Below, piece by piece: positions 52,234 through 60,708 of a stretch of 64,000 nucleotides of DNA (the first letter of the stretch is position 1; the number at the start of each line of letters is the position of its first letter). Both the position numbers and the translations under genes were made by a program. This DNA is from an uncultured Oscillibacter sp. (GTDB lineage: Bacteria > Bacillota > Clostridia > Oscillospirales > Oscillospiraceae): assembly GCA_905200545.1 (NCBI GenBank), contig CAJKKQ010000015.1, positions 1 through 64,000 on the forward strand, written 5' to 3'. The notes under the pieces were generated by a model, which saw only the letters and a list, made by a program, of their open reading frames with translations, had not been told where the DNA came from and did not search any database.

Positions 52234-53157
52234 ATGAAGAAGTTTTTTGCATTGCTGCTGGCTCTGGCCATGACCATGAGCCTGGCCGCCTGCGGCAGCT
52301 CTGAGGAGACCACCGAGGAGACTACCGACGGCGATGCCGCTGCTGAGGAGACCACCGATTATGCCTCCATGAGCGATGAGGACCTGAAGGCCGCCATCAC
52401 CACCGTCACTGCCGGCACCCTTACCGTGGCTACCAGCCCCGACTTCGCCCCCTATGAGTTCTACGCCATCGGCGAGGACGGCCAGGCCACCCTGGCGGGC
52501 TTCGAGATGAGCCTGGCTCAGTACATTGCCGACTACCTGGGCTTGACCCTGGAGGTCGTCCCCATGGACTTCGACGGCACCTTGATGGAGCTGCAGAACA
52601 AGAGTGTGGACCTGGGCATGGCTGGTTACTCCCCCAAGCCCGAGCGTGAGAACATCATGGACTTCTCCGAGATCTTCTACACCGGCGGCCAGTCCTTTGT
52701 GACCACTCAGGCCAATGCCGATAAGTTTACCTCCCTGGAGGATACCAACAAGGCTGAGTACTCCATCGGTGCCCAGACCGGCTCCATCCAGGTGGATCTG
52801 GCCATGGCCAACTCCCCCGACGCCGACATCATCCAGTTGCCCAAGGTTCCCGATATCATTACCGACCTGCTGGCCGGCAACCTGGACGGTGCCTACATCG
52901 AGACCGTCGTGGCTGAGACCTATGCCAAGAATTATCCCGACCTCAACGTGCTGCTGGATGTCCCCTATGAGCAGGAAGGCTCCGTGGTGGGCGTCTCCAA
53001 GGGCAACGCCGCTCTGCTGGAGGGCGTGAACCGTGCCATCGCTGCCGTCCTGGAGGATGGCACCATGGACCAGTTTGTCACCGAGGCCAATGAGCTGGCT
53101 TCCGGCACCACCTATGAGGGCCTGCTGGATGAGAACGGCCAGGCCGCTGAGGGCTGA
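52234..53157 (+). CDS. Amino acid ABC transporter, substrate-binding lipoprotein
   Basis: This 307-residue protein has a lipoprotein signal (MKKFFALLLALAMTMSLAAC, lipobox Cys20), a Glu/Thr-rich linker, then a family 3 binding fold: TLTVATSPDFAPYEFYAIGEDG, AGFEMSLAQYIADYLGLTLE and DLGMAGYSPKPERENIMDFSE. These bind polar or basic amino acids. The sequence does not show which. It is followed by a hairpin and then its permease and ATPase genes. Confidence 0.93.
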   Translation: MKKFFALLLALAMTMSLAACGSSEETTEETTDGDAAAEETTDYASMSDEDLKAAITTVTAGTLTVATSPDFAPYEFYAIGEDGQATLAGFEMSLAQYIADYLGLTLEVVPMDFDGTLMELQNKSVDLGMAGYSPKPERENIMDFSEIFYTGGQSFVTTQANADKFTSLEDTNKAEYSIGAQTGSIQVDLAMANSPDADIIQLPKVPDIITDLLAGNLDGAYIETVVAETYAKNYPDLNVLLDVPYEQEGSVVGVSKGNAALLEGVNRAIAAVLEDGTMDQFVTEANELASGTTYEGLLDENGQAAEG

Positions 53158-53175
53158 GCCACCTTTGTGTGTTTT

Positions 53176-53210
53176 CCAATTCCTCCCCCGAACGCCGGGG
53201 GAGGAATTGG
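53176..53210 (+). terminator. Hairpin/attenuator between binding protein and permease genes
   Basis: CCAATTCCTCCCCC (53176-53189) pairs perfectly with GGGGGAGGAATTGG (53197-53210). A T-run follows six bases later (CGTGTTTTTT). It probably terminates most transcripts, so the binding protein is made in excess of permease. Confidence 0.8.
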
Positions 53211-53255
53211 CGTGTTTTTTAAGGGTCTTGAACAAATAGAGAAAGGGGTCACCCC

Positions 53256-54044
53256 ATGGGAACCTTTATCCAGCTGAAAAATTTCGAAGCCCTCCTGCCT
53301 TACGCCGGCATGTTTAAGGAGGGCCTGATCGTCACGGTGTTGCTGGCCTTGTTCACCGTGTTGATCGGTTTCGTGCTGGCTTTGGTGCTGGCCATTATGC
53401 GGATGTCCAACATCTGCCCGTTCCGTTTTCTGGGCCTGACCCGGGACGGCCATCTGCGGGACGGCGGCTTTTTGCTGCATCTGAGCCGCTTCAACCCGGT
53501 GAGTTTCCTGGCCACTGCCTATGTGGAAATCATTCGCTCTACGCCCGTGGTGGTCCAGGTGTTTATTATCTATTTCGGCGTGTTCAGCGCCCTGTTCGAT
53601 CTGCCTTCTTTCAAGATCTTCGGGTTCATTGCCTTCAACCGCTTCTTCCCCGGCGTGGTGGCCCTGGCCATGAACTCCGGCGCCTATCTGTGTGAGATCA
53701 TCCGTTCCGGCATCCAGTCCATTGACGGCGGCCAAACGGAGGCCGCCCGGTCCCTGGGCCTTACCCAGACCCAGAATCTGCGGTTTATCATTCTGCCTCA
53801 GGCCATCAAGAACATCCTGCCGGCCATCGGCAACGAATTCGTTACCATCATCAAGGAGTCTGCCATTACTTATACTATCGGCGTACAGGATATCATGGCC
53901 ATGGTCAACGCCATCAAGACCTCCGCGTTCATTATCATGGAGCCGCTGCTGGTGGCCACAGCACTGTACTTCTGCCTGTGCTTCCCACTTTCCAAGCTGA
54001 TTGCGTATATCGAAAGGAGAATGAGCCGTGGCGACCGGAGATAA
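53256..54044 (+). CDS. Amino acid ABC transporter permease (HisM/GlnP type)
   Basis: This 262-residue protein has the polar amino acid permease pattern: first helix [24 protein letters not shown], the [16 protein letters not shown] segment, [30 protein letters not shown] (EAA loop) and a C-terminal helix. The loop between residues about 52 and 88 ([10 protein letters not shown]...HLSRFNPV) is about 20 residues longer than usual. It overlaps the ATPase gene by 17 nt. Confidence 0.93.
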   Translation: MGTFIQLKNFEALLPYAGMFKEGLIVTVLLALFTVLIGFVLALVLAIMRMSNICPFRFLGLTRDGHLRDGGFLLHLSRFNPVSFLATAYVEIIRSTPVVVQVFIIYFGVFSALFDLPSFKIFGFIAFNRFFPGVVALAMNSGAYLCEIIRSGIQSIDGGQTEAARSLGLTQTQNLRFIILPQAIKNILPAIGNEFVTIIKESAITYTIGVQDIMAMVNAIKTSAFIIMEPLLVATALYFCLCFPLSKLIAYIERRMSRGDRR

Positions 54045-54804
54045 GCTGATTCAGGTAACCGACCTGAAGAAATACTACAACAAGGGCGCCATCAAGGCCC
54101 TGGACGGCGTCACGGTCAATATCGACCGGGGCGACGTGATGGTGGTCATTGGGCCCTCCGGCTCCGGCAAGTCCACCTTTTTGCGGAGCCTGAACCTGCT
54201 GGAAGAGCCCACCGGCGGCTCCATCGTGTTTGACGGGGTGGACATCACCAAAAAGAAGGTGCGTACCCCTGAGGGCAAGCTGGTGAAGCTGGACATCGAC
54301 CAGCACCGCCAGAAGATGGGCATGGTGTTCCAGCACTTCAACCTGTTCCCCCACATGACCATCATGGACAACATGACCCTGGCTCCCGTCCAGGTCAAGC
54401 ACATGAACAAGGCGGAGGCCGAGGAAAAAGCCCTGGCCCTGCTGGAGCGCGTGGGCCTTCAGGACCGGGCCCAGGCATATCCCATCCAGCTCTCCGGCGG
54501 CCAGAAGCAGCGCATTGCCATCGTCCGGGCACTGATGATGGAGCCGGAAGTGATGCTCTTCGACGAGCCCACTTCCGCCCTGGACCCTGAGATGGTGGGC
54601 GAGGTGCTGGAGGTCATGAAGGAGCTGGCCCAGGAGGGCATGACTATGGTAGTGGTCACCCACGAGATGGGCTTTGCCCGGGAGGTGGGAAACCGAGTCC
54701 TCTTTATGGCCGACGGCAAGTTGCTGGAGGAGGGCACACCTGCGGAGATTTTTGAGCATCCCCAGCATCCCCGCCTTCAGGATTTCCTCAGCAAGGTTCT
54801 TTGA
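54028..54804 (+). CDS. Amino acid ABC transporter ATP-binding protein (GlnQ/HisP type)
   Basis: This 258-residue ATPase starts at GTG 54028 behind AAAGGAG. It has Walker [10 protein letters not shown], the [18 protein letters not shown] segment, signature [15 protein letters not shown], Walker [16 protein letters not shown] and switch [14 protein letters not shown] short insertion [20 protein letters not shown] is typical of clostridial GlnQ-like proteins. Confidence 0.95.
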   Translation: MATGDKLIQVTDLKKYYNKGAIKALDGVTVNIDRGDVMVVIGPSGSGKSTFLRSLNLLEEPTGGSIVFDGVDITKKKVRTPEGKLVKLDIDQHRQKMGMVFQHFNLFPHMTIMDNMTLAPVQVKHMNKAEAEEKALALLERVGLQDRAQAYPIQLSGGQKQRIAIVRALMMEPEVMLFDEPTSALDPEMVGEVLEVMKELAQEGMTMVVVTHEMGFAREVGNRVLFMADGKLLEEGTPAEIFEHPQHPRLQDFLSKVL

Positions 54805-54821
54805 CATTCGGACAAGCAGCA

Positions 54822-54853
54822 GGCCGCCCGCAGACTGCGGGCGGCCCGTTTTT
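54822..54853 (+). terminator. Terminator after the amino acid ABC operon
   Basis: GGCCGCCCGC and GCGGGCGGCC around AGACT, then CGTTTTT. It ends only 20 bp before the next start codon, so the amidohydrolase may depend on read-through. Confidence 0.85.
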
Positions 54854-54872
54854 CTGGAAAGGAGTTATGACT

Positions 54873-56315
54873 ATGACCAAGGAAAAGCAGGCGGCCGTGG
54901 CCGCCGTGGAGGCCAAGCGCGACCTCGTCGCCCAGGTGGCGGACAGCATCTGGGACTACGCGGAGCTCTCTTTGCAGGAGACCCGGTCCGCCGCCCTTTA
55001 TTGTGAGGTTCTGGAAAAAGAGGGCTTCACCGTGGAGAAGGGGATCTGCAACATCGCCACGGCCTTTTCCGCCAGCTACGGCTCCGGCCGTCCCGTCATC
55101 GGCATCCTGGCGGAGTACGATGCGCTCTCCGGCCTGTCCCAGGAGGGAGGCAGCGTGGAACGGAAGGAGCGGGTCTCCGGCGGCTGCGGACACGGCTGCG
55201 GACACAATCTCCTGGGTGCCGGCGCCATGGCTGCGGCCCTGGGAGTCAAGGCGTTCCTGGAATCCACCCACACGCCCGGCACTGTGATCCTCTACGGCTG
55301 CCCCGGTGAGGAGGGCGGCGCCGCCAAGGCCTTCATGGCCCGGGACGGCCTTTGGAAGCAGCTGGATGCCGCCATCACCTGGCACCCGGAGGACACCAAC
55401 GAAGTCCAGACCGGCTCCTCCAACTCCTGTATCCAGACGCAGTACCACTTCACCGGCGTGCCTTCCCACGCCGCCGGCGCTCCCGACCGGGGCCGCAGTG
55501 CCCTGGACGCTGTGGAGCTGATGAACATCGGCGTGCAGTTCCTGCGGGAGCACATGAGTGATAAGGCACGGGTCCACTACGCCATCACCGACGCCGGCGG
55601 CCGCAGCCCCAACGTGGTGCAGCCCAAGGCCAGCGTGCTGTATATGGTGCGCTCCAACCATGTTGCCGAGGCGGTGGAGCTGCAGAAGCGGGTGGACGAC
55701 ATCGCCCGTGGTGCAGCCCTTATGACCGGCACCACTTACGAAAAGAAATTCATCGACGGCCTGGCGGACACCGTCACCAACCACACCCTGGAAAAGGTAC
55801 TCTATGAGAACTTCCAGGAGCTGGGTGTTCCTACCTACACGCCGGAGGAGAACGCCTTTGCCGACGCCCTGGCAAAGACCTATCCCGGCGCCGACACGGT
55901 GCCCGGCATCGGTGCCGCCCACGACCCGGAGCTGGCAGAGCAGTCCCGGCAGCTGCGCCGGAAGGCGGGGCATGCCATGAATGACTTCCTCCTGCCCCTC
56001 TATCAGGGGGAGGTGTTCCGTCCCGGCTCCACGGACGTGGGGGATGTCAGCTGGCTGACCCCTGCCGCCCAGATCCAGGTGGCGGCCTGGCCCAACGGCT
56101 GCCCCGGCCACAGCTGGCAGAACGTCTCCTGTGACCGCACGGAGATCGGCCACAAGGCCGCCGTCCACGCAGGCAAGGTGCTCTGCGCCGCGGCAGTGGA
56201 TCTCTTTACCCAGCCCCAGCTGCTGCAGGAGGCCCGGGAGGAGTTCCTGCGCCGCACGGAGAGCGGCTATGTCTGTCCCATCCCGGCGGACGCCGTTCCC
56301 ACCATTCCCGACTGA
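54873..56315 (+). CDS. M20-family amidohydrolase (AbgB/p-aminobenzoyl-glutamate hydrolase-like)
   Basis: This 480-residue metallopeptidase has the M20 metal-binding CGHGCGHNLLGAGAMAA (about residues 105-120), GCPGEEGGAAKAFM with the catalytic Glu, TWHPEDTNEV and the C-terminal STDVGDVSWLTPAAQI, which match the AbgB/amidohydrolase subgroup that splits p-aminobenzoyl-glutamate or N-acyl amino acids. Of two close ATGs (54867 and 54873) the second has proper spacing to GGAAAGGAG. With the amino acid importer upstream it may free an amino acid from a conjugate, which is inferred. Confidence 0.9.
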   Translation: MTKEKQAAVAAVEAKRDLVAQVADSIWDYAELSLQETRSAALYCEVLEKEGFTVEKGICNIATAFSASYGSGRPVIGILAEYDALSGLSQEGGSVERKERVSGGCGHGCGHNLLGAGAMAAALGVKAFLESTHTPGTVILYGCPGEEGGAAKAFMARDGLWKQLDAAITWHPEDTNEVQTGSSNSCIQTQYHFTGVPSHAAGAPDRGRSALDAVELMNIGVQFLREHMSDKARVHYAITDAGGRSPNVVQPKASVLYMVRSNHVAEAVELQKRVDDIARGAALMTGTTYEKKFIDGLADTVTNHTLEKVLYENFQELGVPTYTPEENAFADALAKTYPGADTVPGIGAAHDPELAEQSRQLRRKAGHAMNDFLLPLYQGEVFRPGSTDVGDVSWLTPAAQIQVAAWPNGCPGHSWQNVSCDRTEIGHKAAVHAGKVLCAAAVDLFTQPQLLQEAREEFLRRTESGYVCPIPADAVPTIPD

Positions 56316-56413
56316 AACAGACGCTCTGGCCCGCGCCGTGCACTGCACGGCGCGGGTTTTTTACAGTTGTTTCACGGATAACCAAAAATTTTTTTGATAG
56401 GCCAAATTTTTTG

Positions 56414-56442
56414 TTTGCTTTTCCTAAAATCTATGCTATCAT
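56414..56442 (+). promoter_or_regulatory. Promoter of the nucleobase permease gene
   Basis: TTTGCT (56414-56419), 17 bp, TATCAT (56437-56442). The short leader contains the small hairpin AAGGGC-CCT-GCCCTT (56467-56481). I see no purine riboswitch core. Confidence 0.6.
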
Positions 56443-56505
56443 AAGGGAGAACGGTACTATCCTCCTAAGGGCCCTGCCCTTTTCAATTTGAAAGGAGTCC
56501 TGCGC

Positions 56506-57867
56506 ATGGAATCCCGCCTCCACGGCCGTGAGCTGCTCTTTCAATTTCACGGCACTCCCCCTATCGGTACCTCCATCTCCCTGGCACTGCAGCACCTGGT
56601 GGCCATGATCGTGGGCTGCGTGACGCCGCCCCTCATCATCGCCGGCGCGGTGGGCCTGAGCCAGTCGGATCAGGTTTTGCTGATTCAGGCGTCTTTGGTG
56701 ATGTCCGCCGTGTGTACGCTGCTGCAGCTCTTCCCCATCAGCCGGTACTTCGGTTCCGGCCTGCCGGTGATTTTGGGCGTCAGCTTTGCCTATGTGCCCA
56801 GCATGCAGGCCATCGCCTCCTCCGGCGGAGGCGTGGGCGCCATTGCCGGCGCCATGATCGTGGGCGGCATCGTGGCCATCCTCGTGGGCGTCTTCGTCAA
56901 GAAGATCCGGCTGCTGTTCCCGCCTGTCATCACCGGCACGGTGGTATTCACCATCGGATTGTCCCTGTACCCCACTGCCATCAACTACATGGCCGGCGGT
57001 ACTTCCAACACCGCTGAGGCCATTGCCGCCTCGGGAGCCTCCGAGTCCCTGATCTACGGCTCCTGGCAGAACTGGCTGGTGGCGGCACTGACATTGGCGG
57101 CTGTCATCATCCTCAACCATTTTGGAAAGGGCCTCTGCAAGCTGGCCTCCATCCTCATCGGCATGCTCTTCGGCTATGTGGTGGCGGCGGTGTTCTTCGG
57201 CATGGTGAGCTTTGCCGACGTGGGTGAGGCTGCCTGGTTCTCCCTGCCCAAGTTCATGCACTTCGGTGTCACCTTTGACCCCGCCTCCTGCATTGCCATC
57301 GGGTTGCTTTTCGCCATCAATTCCATCCAGGCCATCGGTGATTTCACCGCCACCACCGTGGGCGGCATGAACCGCGAGCCTACAGACCAGGAGCTCCAGG
57401 GCGGCATCATCGCCTACGGCGCCAGCAACATCCTCACCGCCCTGTTCGGCGGCCTGCCTACGGCTACATACTCCCAGAACGTGGGTATCGTCACTACCAA
57501 CAAGGTGGTCAACCGGACGGTCTTCACCTTTGCCGGCGCCTTTTTGCTGCTGGCGGGCGTGTCCCCCAAGTTTGCCGCCCTTCTGACCACCATCCCCCAG
57601 TGTGTGCTGGGCGGCGCCACGGTGACGGTATTCTCCACCATCGCCATGACGGGCATGAAGCTCATCGCTTCCCAGGACCTGACGGCCCGGAACACCACCA
57701 TTGTGGGCCTCTCCGCCGCCCTGGGCGTGGGCATCTCCCAGGCTGCCGAGGCACTGAGTCAGTTCCCGGACAGCGTCACCATGATCTTCGGCAAGTCCCC
57801 TGTGGTGGTGGCCACCATCATGGCGGTGCTGCTGAATCTGGTACTGCCCAAGGAGAATAAACGCTGA
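56506..57867 (+). CDS. NCS2-family nucleobase:cation symporter (uracil/xanthine permease)
   Basis: This 453-residue protein has about fourteen helices of the NCS2 fold: SLALQHLVAMIVGCVTPPLIIAGA near the start, VILGVSFAYVPSMQAIA, the signature region INSIQAIGDFTATTVGGMNREPTDQE and GGLPTATYSQNVGIV. The QAIGDFTATT and TATYSQNVG motifs fit the xanthine/uric acid clade better than uracil permeases. ATG 56506 follows AAAGGAG. Single-gene unit. Confidence 0.93.
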   Translation: MESRLHGRELLFQFHGTPPIGTSISLALQHLVAMIVGCVTPPLIIAGAVGLSQSDQVLLIQASLVMSAVCTLLQLFPISRYFGSGLPVILGVSFAYVPSMQAIASSGGGVGAIAGAMIVGGIVAILVGVFVKKIRLLFPPVITGTVVFTIGLSLYPTAINYMAGGTSNTAEAIAASGASESLIYGSWQNWLVAALTLAAVIILNHFGKGLCKLASILIGMLFGYVVAAVFFGMVSFADVGEAAWFSLPKFMHFGVTFDPASCIAIGLLFAINSIQAIGDFTATTVGGMNREPTDQELQGGIIAYGASNILTALFGGLPTATYSQNVGIVTTNKVVNRTVFTFAGAFLLLAGVSPKFAALLTTIPQCVLGGATVTVFSTIAMTGMKLIASQDLTARNTTIVGLSAALGVGISQAAEALSQFPDSVTMIFGKSPVVVATIMAVLLNLVLPKENKR

Positions 57868-57880
57868 ATCTGCGCGCAAA

Positions 57881-57911
57881 GCGCCCTGTCTTCCCGGCAG
57901 GGCGCTTTTTT
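57881..57911 (+). terminator. Terminator of the nucleobase permease gene
   Basis: GCGCCCTG (57881-57888) pairs with CAGGGCGC (57898-57905), then TTTTTT. Confidence 0.93.
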
Positions 57912-57931
57912 GCAAAATTTGGGCCGCTCTC

Positions 57932-57960
57932 TGTACAATCCTTCCCGGCACGGGTATAAT
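57932..57960 (+). promoter_or_regulatory. Promoter of the P-type ATPase gene
   Basis: TGTACA (57932-57937), 17 bp, TATAAT (57955-57960). The -10 is perfect, the -35 weak. Confidence 0.65.
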
Positions 57961-58004
57961 AAGACCATATTCGACACTTTTGGAAGGTTTGAAGGGAAGC
58001 GCCT

Positions 58005-60452
58005 ATGAAACGCAGACACCAGGCACCGGAGGAGCCGGCCGCCCGCCGGGAGATTCCGCTGTGCCGCCCCACCGCTGACCGGGGCCTCACCGCCGCTCAG
58101 GCCCGGGAGCTGGCGGAAAACGGATGGGACAACTGTCCGGTGGAATCTCCCACCAAATCCGACAAGCAGATCATCCGGGAGAATCTGCTCACTTACTTTA
58201 ACCTGATCTTCGTGGTGCTGGCAGCCTGCCTGCTGCTGGTGGGGGACTGGAAGGACACCACCTTTTTGCTGATCGTGGCGGCCAACGCCGCCATCGGCAT
58301 CGTGCAGCAGCTGCGCTCCAAGCGGACCATCGACAAGCTCTCGCTGCTCTCCGCCTCCAAGGTGCGCACGGTGCGGGACGGCGCGGTGACGGAGCTGCCC
58401 ACTGCCCAGCTGGTGCGGGAGGATGTGGTGGAGCTCACCGCCGGCTGCCAGATCCCCGCCGACGGCCCTGTGCTTACCGGGCAGGTACAGGTCAACGAGG
58501 CCCTCATTACCGGTGAGGCGGACGCCGTCACCAAGCAGCCGGGAGACCGGCTGCTCTCCGGCAGCTTCGTCATCTCCGGAAAGTGCCGCGCCCGGATGGA
58601 TCAGGTGGGAGCGGATTCCTACGCTTCCCGGCTGACGTTGGCTGCCAAAAAGGACGCGGGCCCCGGCAAAAGTGAGATGATGCGCTCGTTGGACCGGCTG
58701 ATCCGCTTTATCGGCGTGGCCCTGATCCCCATCGGCGCGGCTCTCTTCTATAACCAGTATGCGGTACAGGACTTGGGACTGCGGCAGTCCGTCAGCTCCA
58801 TGGTGGCGGCCCTCATCGGCATGATCCCCGAGGGACTGTTCCTGCTGACCAGCGTGGCCCTGGCCGTGAGCGTGGTGCGCCTTGCCCAGAACCGGACGCT
58901 GATCCATGAGATGAACGCCATCGAGACCCTGGCCCGGGTGGACGTCCTCTGCGTGGACAAGACCGGTACCGTCACCAGCCCCAAGATGGAGGTGCGGGAG
59001 GTACTGCCCCTGGACCCGGAGGCCTTCCCCGAAACGGAGATCGCGGATGTGCTGGGGGCCTTCTACCGCTGCATGGAACCGGACAACGACACGGCCCGGG
59101 CCGTTGCGGAGAAGTTCTCCTACGGCCCCGCCTGGCCCCACCGGGAGACGGTGCCCTTTTCCTCTGCTACCAAGTGGAGTGCGGTAAATTTTCCAGGCCG
59201 GGGCGCCTATGTCATCGGGGCTCCGGAGTATGTGCTGGGGTCTGATGTGCAGGCCCTGCGGGAGCACATTGAAACTTACGCCCGGCAGGGCTGCCGGGTG
59301 CTGCTGCTGGCCCAGTGCGACGGCGCGGAGGAGGGAAAGCTCCACGGGCTGGTGCTGCCCATGGCCCTCATTGTGCTGGAGAACCCCATCCGCCCCGCGG
59401 CCCCCAAGGTATTTGCCTACTTCCGGGACCAGGGCGTGGAGGTGAAGGTCATCTCCGGCGACAACCCGGTGACGGTATCCGCTGTGGCCGCCCAGGCAGG
59501 CATCCAGGGGGCGGAGCGCTATGTGGACGCCCAGGAGCTGAAGACCGACCAGGACATTGCCCGGGCAGTGCGGGAGTACACGGTTTTCGGCCGGGTAGTG
59601 CCCAATCAGAAGCGCAAGATTGTCCGGGCCCTCCAAAGCCAGGGCCACACGGTGGCCATGACCGGAGACGGCGTCAACGACGTGCTGGCCCTCAAGGACG
59701 CCGACTGCGGCGTGGCCATGGCCTCCGGTGCCGATGCCGCCTGCCAGGTGGCGCAGCTGGTGCTGCTGGACAGCGACTTTGCCGCCATGCCCAAGGTGGT
59801 GGCGGAGGGCCGCCGGGTCATCAACAATATCCAGCGGGCGTCGGCGTTGTACCTGGTGAAGAATATCCTCTCCTTCTTCCTGGCCCTCATCACGCTGTTT
59901 GCGGCGTTCCCTTATCCCCTGGTGCCTATTCAGCTGACGCTGATCTCCACCCTCACCATCGGCATCCCCTCCTTCTTTCTGGCTCTGGAGCCCAACCACG
60001 ACCTGGTGCGGGGGAAGTTTTTGCACAACGTGTTCCGGCGGGCCTTCCCGGGAGGGCTCACGGCCATTATCGTCATCCTCTTTGCCGAGCTCTTTGTCTA
60101 TACCTTCCACCTGACCCTGGGGGAGCTCTCCACCATCTGCGTGATCCTCATGGCCATCAACGGCATTCTGGTGATCTACTACGCCGCCCGGCCTCTGGAC
60201 GTCAAGCGCTGGGTGCTGCTGATCGCCATGGCAGTGGGGCTGTTGATTGCCATGATCTTCTACGGAGAGGTTTTCTCCCTGACGGCGCTGAGTTTTGCCG
60301 CCTGGCTGGTGCTCATTGTGCTGGCGCTGCTGGTTGTGCCCATTCAGATGGGCTTTGAGTGGCTCTTTGACCGGTGCAGCGAGGCCCTCTCCCGCCGCCG
60401 GGAGCGCAGACGCGCCCGGCGCAGCGGCTCCGGCAGGCATCGCCGCCGGTAA
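58005..60452 (+). CDS. Cation-transporting P-type ATPase (CtpE-like)
   Basis: This 815-residue ATPase has the phosphorylated Asp318 in DKTGT, the actuator motif ALITGEADAVTK (TGE), the hinge TGDGVNDVLALKDAD, and the membrane motif IGMIPEGLFLLTSVALAVSVV. There is no N-terminal heavy-metal domain and no CPx motif. PEG-L-LLTS and the ARVDVLCVDKTGT context match the CtpE group, for which calcium uptake has been proposed in mycobacteria. The C-terminus is long and very basic (RRRERRRARR). The ion specificity is inferred. Confidence 0.9.
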   Translation: MKRRHQAPEEPAARREIPLCRPTADRGLTAAQARELAENGWDNCPVESPTKSDKQIIRENLLTYFNLIFVVLAACLLLVGDWKDTTFLLIVAANAAIGIVQQLRSKRTIDKLSLLSASKVRTVRDGAVTELPTAQLVREDVVELTAGCQIPADGPVLTGQVQVNEALITGEADAVTKQPGDRLLSGSFVISGKCRARMDQVGADSYASRLTLAAKKDAGPGKSEMMRSLDRLIRFIGVALIPIGAALFYNQYAVQDLGLRQSVSSMVAALIGMIPEGLFLLTSVALAVSVVRLAQNRTLIHEMNAIETLARVDVLCVDKTGTVTSPKMEVREVLPLDPEAFPETEIADVLGAFYRCMEPDNDTARAVAEKFSYGPAWPHRETVPFSSATKWSAVNFPGRGAYVIGAPEYVLGSDVQALREHIETYARQGCRVLLLAQCDGAEEGKLHGLVLPMALIVLENPIRPAAPKVFAYFRDQGVEVKVISGDNPVTVSAVAAQAGIQGAERYVDAQELKTDQDIARAVREYTVFGRVVPNQKRKIVRALQSQGHTVAMTGDGVNDVLALKDADCGVAMASGADAACQVAQLVLLDSDFAAMPKVVAEGRRVINNIQRASALYLVKNILSFFLALITLFAAFPYPLVPIQLTLISTLTIGIPSFFLALEPNHDLVRGKFLHNVFRRAFPGGLTAIIVILFAELFVYTFHLTLGELSTICVILMAINGILVIYYAARPLDVKRWVLLIAMAVGLLIAMIFYGEVFSLTALSFAAWLVLIVLALLVVPIQMGFEWLFDRCSEALSRRRERRRARRSGSGRHRRR

Positions 60453-60470
60453 TTTGAGATTTTACAAACA

Positions 60471-60513
60471 AAAAGCCGCAGGATCTGGATTTTCCAGATC
60501 CTGCGGTTTTTTT
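60471..60513. terminator. Terminator of the P-type ATPase gene
   Basis: AAAAGCCGCAGGATCTGGA and TCCAGATCCTGCGG-TTTTTTT form a long stem with T-runs on both sides. It marks the end of the GC-rich core sequence. Confidence 0.93.
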
Positions 60514-60604
60514 GTTTGCTTATTCCCACTCGCTCCTGTCAGAAGTTTTCTAAACAGATTTGCTTATGGGATTTGGCTCAGAGTATTGGTATTCTTTTCA
60601 TTAT

Positions 60605-60632
60605 TCAGATAGTAGAGGCTATCTGATTTTTT
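60605..60632 (+). terminator. Hairpin with T-run at the edge of the AT-rich island
   Basis: TCAGATAG (60605-60612) pairs with CTATCTGA (60619-60626), then TTTTTT. No gene reads into it from the left after the terminator at 60471-60513, so it may be left over from a mobile element. Confidence 0.7.
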
Positions 60633-60650
60633 GTTGCCAGTGTGTTGCCA
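60633..60650. repeat. Tandem GTTGCCA repeats near the island boundary
   Basis: GTTGCCA occurs at 60633-60639 and 60644-60650, 11 bp apart, one helical turn. Short repeats of this type near tyrosine-recombinase genes act as arm-type binding sites. Here no integrase is in view, so this is a possible relic of integration. The rest of 60514-60708 holds no gene. Confidence 0.4.
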
Positions 60651-60708
60651 AACATAGATCTTTAACAAGATGGATTACATACCCATCCGTCTATATTGCA
60701 TCCACATA

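Noticed and set aside
56316..56505. Purine or preQ1 riboswitch before the nucleobase permease
   Set aside because: The leader is short, and none of the conserved core elements of these classes is visible.
57759..60440. An 893-codon open frame opposite the P-type ATPase
   Set aside because: It mirrors the ATPase gene in a high-GC region where stops are rare on the opposite strand; its product is His/Gly/Gln-rich without motifs and has no ribosome site.
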